From: CAYRCU01 sp964422865
Lineage (GTDB): Bacteria; Patescibacteriota; Microgenomatia; UBA8517
Direction of reading: 5' to 3'
Assembly (NCBI GenBank): GCA_964422865.1
Contig: CAYRCU010000015.1
Location: forward strand, 1 to 23,840
DNA: 23,840 nucleotides
Position 1 is the first letter of the stretch. Every line of letters starts with the position of its first letter. The notes below the pieces were generated by a model. That model made no database searches, was not told where the DNA came from, and saw nothing but the letters and a program-made list of their open reading frames with translations. Below, piece after piece: positions 21,501-23,840 of the stretch. The translations under genes were made by a program, and so were the position numbers.

Positions 21501-23840
21501 AAGCAATTCCAACCTTAAGTTGGTAATCGGATTGGGAAGCGGCGTAAGTAGCTGCACCCCTGCGGCTTATGTCTCAAGCGGCGATCCAACACACAATAGT
21601 TCCATTACCGTCCATGACAACAAGTGGCATCAAATAGTTGCAGTCCTAATCCCCTCTACCTCAATCACACTTTACGTAGATGGCGTACAAGTTGCCCAAG
21701 ACACCTCCATTACTAATCCATCAGACACTGCCGCTCCGCTCTCAATCGGGTATAACGCCAACTTCTCTAACTACCCTCTCTCTGGCACTATTGACGAACC
21801 CTTTGTCACTGCCGAAGCCCTCACCCCAGGCCAAATTAAACACATGTATGAAGTGGGTAAACGTGCCCTTGAGCAACATAATACCTCAGAGGACAGAGAT
21901 GATGACGGCACCACTGACACAGACGACCTGCAGGAGCTGGCAAATGGAGAAAGTGATGTCTATGCAGTAGCAGTTGATGACGGCAATCAAGTGATATTTG
22001 TGGGAAGCGGCAACGGCAGTGACGGCGCAGTCTCAATCATTGGCATAGATAACGACAGTCGAGTTGATACCTACACCGAAGACAATGGAAAGACTGAAGA
22101 TGATGGAAGTACAACATATGACATCTCAAATCTCACCGCTCTCTCGGTAAGCGGCTACTACGACTCCCAATACCACCTTGGATCAAAGAATGCAGGCGAC
22201 TCTCCATTCATTCTGGCCATAGCAGGAACAGATGACAGCAGTAACGGCACCGTCTGGATGGAATCACAAGATTACTCTCTCTACTCTGCCCTAGCCACCC
22301 TAACCTCCCCCACCCTAGTCAAAGACAATATTGTCGTCAATAACATCTTTAGAGTGTTTAACACATACAATAATTACTCAGATGGAAGCACAGGTGAACC
22401 AGAACAAACAGAAGCCTTCATAGTAGACCAAAACGGAGACCTAACCTTAAGAAGCCATGCAGATGGAGCAACAGGCTCAACTCTAACCATAGACTTTAAC
22501 TCCCCCACCCCGGCAGACAACGACACCCTGGGTATCTTTGACTTTGCAGGAAGAAATGACAATGACGAAAAAATAACTTTTGCAAGAATACTGGGGCTAA
22601 GTAACGACGTCACAGACGCAACAGAAGATGGAGAAATAACATTCTCCACCATGAAGGCAGGAACACTAACTGAACAAGTGAGAATAGATGAAAATGGGTA
22701 TGTAGGGATTGGAACTGTAACACCACCCAAACGATTATCCATTATTGATTCCGTTGCCGGTTCTGCTGCAAGCATAGCAATCGGAGAATCCACAGGTGTA
22801 TATGGAATGTTAGAATGGGATGCTGCCGGTAATATCTTAAACATTCAGACCACTGGTCATTCATATGCTATCCAAATTGGAAATAGCCAAATCTTTGTCC
22901 GAGGAGGGAGTAGCAACGTTGGCATCGGCGACGCCTCCCCAGACTACCTACTTGAACTACACGATGCCACCAACACTCCAGACTTTGCCTTGAGTGATGA
23001 TGATATAGCTCACGGGCTCACAACTCTTGCCGAGACTGATGTTTTCAGCCATTTGACTTCCCTCTCCACCACAGCAGGAGGAGCACAATGGACAGCAATT
23101 TCAGACACTGATGCACAAGCTCTCTCAATCAGAGGAGTCATAGGAAGCACAGATCCAACAGACTCAACTCCAGCAATTAAGTTAGTTGGTGCAAAGAGTG
23201 ATGGTAGTACTGGCATGGCAGATCTTGCATCCACTGAACTTGTCCTTGAAATCGCAAACAACGATGACGCCTCAGCTTTAGCAATAATTGGGGACGGGAA
23301 AGTGGGAATAGGAACAACGGGGCCAAGGGAACTTCTAGAATTATCAGGAGCTGCTGCAACTGACGGCTCCAGCCCAATTACATTGTCCATCAACAACACT
23401 ACTAACAGTGGCTGGACAATCGGTTCTGAGTATGCGAAATTAGAATTCGCTAGTGATGATACAAGTGGCAGCAAACAAGGACCAAGGGCCAAGATAGCTG
23501 CCATTACTCGGGACACTCTAGGTCAATCAACCCAACTCAGATTTGAAATTCTTGACCATGTACTAGAAGGGTTCAGCTTCAAAGGATACGACAACGATGC
23601 AGCAGGAATTGTCGGATTTGAAATCAGAGACGAACAAGATAACGCTGATTTCCAGTTGATTTCTACTGGAGATGGCGGAAGTAACGGAGCTACTGGATAC
23701 TTTAGAGGCAACGTCGGCATTGGCACCACCTCCCCCGGAGCCAAAACTGAAATAGAAGTGGGGGCATCTGATGGTGTTACAGGTTTGCTTCTTGATACAA
23801 ATGACACTGATCAAATTGCCATGCAAATCACAGCAAGTCA
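15517..23840 (+). CDS. Giant repeat-rich surface protein with N-terminal HTH domain (3' end outside window)
   Basis: I translated this frame line by line: it is open for at least 2774 codons and runs off the edge. Residues 8-57 are a MerR/BldC-like HTH (LLTIGEAADYLNVS, TLKRWEESGR, GNHRRYFLKDL). A basic Pro-rich linker follows, then one membrane helix (~87-104), giving a cytoplasmic N-terminus and a huge exported part. That part contains ~16 copies of a motif like VGIGTTSPGAKLDVSG (residues 400 to 2733), two YadA-head-like blocks (~649-750 and ~1049-1175, NTAIGKSAL / NNIGIG type), a propeller-like segment (~1617-1890), a LamG-like domain (~1892-2115) and a return strand (~2144-2200). All six Cys lie in 1599-2013. 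Likely an adhesin or surface fibre; an endosialidase-type chaperone at the missing C-terminus is possible. Confidence 0.88.
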   Translation, partial: MSHPANKINKLLTIGEAADYLNVSTRTLKRWEESGRIFPYKTPGNHRRYFLKDLITIKNQRKKSTTPPLRSTPPPASIAAKPTSLGKLSILFLASALLFTLSTNKTALDKVTSLTKIGKKPTKTAVESNLLDVLSANLGIYKGDVSIIGNLDISQTTTTNSLVVESSASIGGGLYVAGNEIINSSGKIPAINGYYFEDLNGENLTNVDAQHLGGQAASAFLRSNENDTVEAVLTFIASPGSTDVSGGPLYINPQASSFNYTLLGIAINGTSKFKVDTEGDITASGGIRTEGNLDINGVSNDIAGTLNLSGSILTSSGDLIIDPSGGGVKIGTGTPSSVDLAGDDLYIAGDVEVDGTIYGNISGTISPGFTEGSVVFIDSSGNLTQDNSNFFWDDTNNLLGIGTSSPNSALHISANASAQAIIDRYSTNAWGNEYTTRKARGTAASPLATEVNDELGGLEMYGYDGSSFLIASAIRGIVDGTVSTGSLPGRLAFYTGTNSSLTERMTIDSSGLVGIGTTNPDRILDIYKSGQAYLSLTTGTTQTAGLLLGDTSVDYVGRVEYDNNLNELSLWANNFQALTINSSSNVGIGTTSPQGKLHIAGSADDEQLIIKANTTQTANLTEWQDSSGGILGYFSSKGNLVAYGSGSIISNTAIGKSALNVNTTGTSNTAVGGFALFKNTTGNYNSALGNSSLYNNVDGTSNIGIGFEALKTNVSGDNNIGIGIYSLYNVTGNNNIGIGSNVGANAGSGNVFIGYQAGKSETGSNKLYLANADNTALIYGDFSTGQVGIGGTAAHTDPYVYVSSAGDVGIGTTGPSELLHIYSASSTAGIALERAGLNTWDLLSSGGGLYIEPQDNENDVYFRDYGNTTTLQIDNSENDVLIPNGDLIVSGTGNSSFAGQVGIGTTAPAHPLVISNIAYFSSTSGYPGPGPINIYGSGGGGTINIYGGTAIFGTSGSGAIVGSNYYGTEIIAGDDASDNIIFSPGGSEQGRYTGTGLLGIGTTAPGTKLDVNGVISISGNRTIYNAAALDGFTGSLFIENGGQNLSNTSGSEGYYNIGIGYNTLLDVTTGLGNVAVGPSALANVTTGTRNSALGLSTMSNATGNSNNAFGNEALRDASGNYNNAFGNFALRLNTGSANIAVGYDALVASTTANRNIAIGHKAGEALIDGDNNIIIGYDIDLPNTDSSYMLNIGNLIYATGLDGTGTTLSSGNVGIGTTSPGAKLDVSGQIAVSNGNSSTPSIRGSDSDSGIYFTTNPATYITVNGNNVFRATGTQIDFYNTNLYVSDGKFLSIDKVRARDGDGLALYDDGDNGIFIEDGGQIGIGTSTPIEILDLYTTGSNIRLKSPTTGKGFYATDNSGFGSRGLDLYNYHATVYANDATSGYVSLNTNSLDRLRVTNSGLVGIGTTSPAALAHIGSTGTPGVIDGTNDLYVNDDIEVDGNVFGQSFYGTALKSDGYLGSNITIDVSDAYDFIVQTNDVNSFVVKNTGLVGIGDVDPAAHLVVGSDTNAGYADGTGDVYIQNDLEVDGTLYASAGITQLGGQDTTIKGKIDLTGISNINDIYVYDTTKDSDGGAWRHDERAKASSWYNETIDATGANCTLDTDDRCGTREFPEKAILVATDTKLYIFDAKDNTLWMDFSSGSATSYKVLGDYTTSGVVSSVFALNGKIYVGNSQDGLKIINFPRDNATRISDTTAGNGILITGLDDRNSANSDAFWITNTPSYTLVNDKVNDVHATVINGKTFIAVGTSAGALSVINETDEVIYDYSDVTSDSYNAVWISESGELYGVNSTRVQVEKWNDVHLDTADRDNDTPDAKWDESSTPAVWTAAPTIATTPGQLYVTEGTSTVDGNSDTIYFSHGGGLSVINDKHGDESNGSVKYYTTSYITEEMVGDIRGMWPLYGSGTIADGTNNIDDVSIKSSELTAKNADASGMTYATGVRGTGITLDGIDDYLCTDTNDDDTCDDNDEFDITGNQTISIWYKGSDCAGYLLGKGSNSNLKLVIGLGSGVSSCTPAAYVSSGDPTHNSSITVHDNKWHQIVAVLIPSTSITLYVDGVQVAQDTSITNPSDTAAPLSIGYNANFSNYPLSGTIDEPFVTAEALTPGQIKHMYEVGKRALEQHNTSEDRDDDGTTDTDDLQELANGESDVYAVAVDDGNQVIFVGSGNGSDGAVSIIGIDNDSRVDTYTEDNGKTEDDGSTTYDISNLTALSVSGYYDSQYHLGSKNAGDSPFILAIAGTDDSSNGTVWMESQDYSLYSALATLTSPTLVKDNIVVNNIFRVFNTYNNYSDGSTGEPEQTEAFIVDQNGDLTLRSHADGATGSTLTIDFNSPTPADNDTLGIFDFAGRNDNDEKITFARILGLSNDVTDATEDGEITFSTMKAGTLTEQVRIDENGYVGIGTVTPPKRLSIIDSVAGSAASIAIGESTGVYGMLEWDAAGNILNIQTTGHSYAIQIGNSQIFVRGGSSNVGIGDASPDYLLELHDATNTPDFALSDDDIAHGLTTLAETDVFSHLTSLSTTAGGAQWTAISDTDAQALSIRGVIGSTDPTDSTPAIKLVGAKSDGSTGMADLASTELVLEIANNDDASALAIIGDGKVGIGTTGPRELLELSGAAATDGSSPITLSINNTTNSGWTIGSEYAKLEFASDDTSGSKQGPRAKIAAITRDTLGQSTQLRFEILDHVLEGFSFKGYDNDAAGIVGFEIRDEQDNADFQLISTGDGGSNGATGYFRGNVGIGTTSPGAKTEIEVGASDGVTGLLLDTNDTDQIAMQITAS

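Noticed and set aside
15517..23840. Interpreting the minus-strand open frames under the giant gene as genes
   Set aside because: They are short shadows of one uninterrupted + strand frame with coherent domain and repeat structure.
15517..23840. Prophage tail-fibre gene
   Set aside because: Repeats resemble tail spikes, but the N-terminal HTH plus membrane helix and the lack of any other phage gene in the window favour a cell-surface protein.

Overview
The window reads as chromosomal DNA of a Candidate Phyla Radiation (Patescibacteria) bacterium, most likely Microgenomates-like. This is inferred from overall character: a short L1 with a charged N-terminal extension, RimK-type ATP-grasp clusters, PEGA-domain and BldC/MerR-like HTH proteins, near-leaderless promoters, and a giant repeat-rich surface protein. 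TGA is used as a stop (rplL, wecG/tagA), which argues against the UGA=Gly lineages Gracilibacteria and SR1. The + strand carries much more C than G in most stretches I sampled, whichever strand is coding.

Layout. 1-4.5 kb: ribosomal protein genes rplA and, with its own promoter and an L10-type leader/attenuator, rplJ-rplL. These two parts of a normally continuous cluster are separated by about 2.9 kb of opposite-strand genes: a VapB/VapC-like toxin-antitoxin pair and three unrecognised genes, one with a possible PD-(D/E)XK nuclease core. 4.5-8.5 kb: a tight minus-strand operon of a secreted-type seven-helix membrane protein, an ATP-grasp/retropepsin fusion and two RimK-like ligases, a good candidate for a peptide or protein modification system at the membrane. 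8.5-11.4 kb: a small HTH regulator, an undecaprenyl diphosphate synthase with a long extra C-terminal domain, an HD-domain phosphohydrolase and a small repeat/coiled-coil protein. 11.46-11.79 kb: an array of palindromic repeat units and half units, one of which supplies the 3' end of the neighbouring glycosyltransferase gene. 11.8-14 kb: WecG/TagA-type glycosyltransferase, a 407-bp AT-rich spacer, and mreB. 14.1-15.4 kb (+): a membrane-anchored PEGA/beta-propeller protein and tRNA-Arg(CCT). 15.5 kb to the right edge (+): one uninterrupted reading frame of at least 2774 codons that joins an N-terminal HTH domain, one membrane helix and a very long exported repeat region with YadA-head-like blocks, a predicted beta-propeller and a LamG-like domain. 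It runs off the window.

How it fits together. UppS, WecG/TagA and MreB point to cell-envelope polymer synthesis and shape. The 7TM/ATP-grasp operon, the PEGA protein and the giant protein are also envelope-associated. Several genes have an extended -10 box (TGnTATAAT type) only about 6-15 bp before the start codon, predicting leaderless or near-leaderless mRNAs, whereas rplL has a full Shine-Dalgarno sequence.
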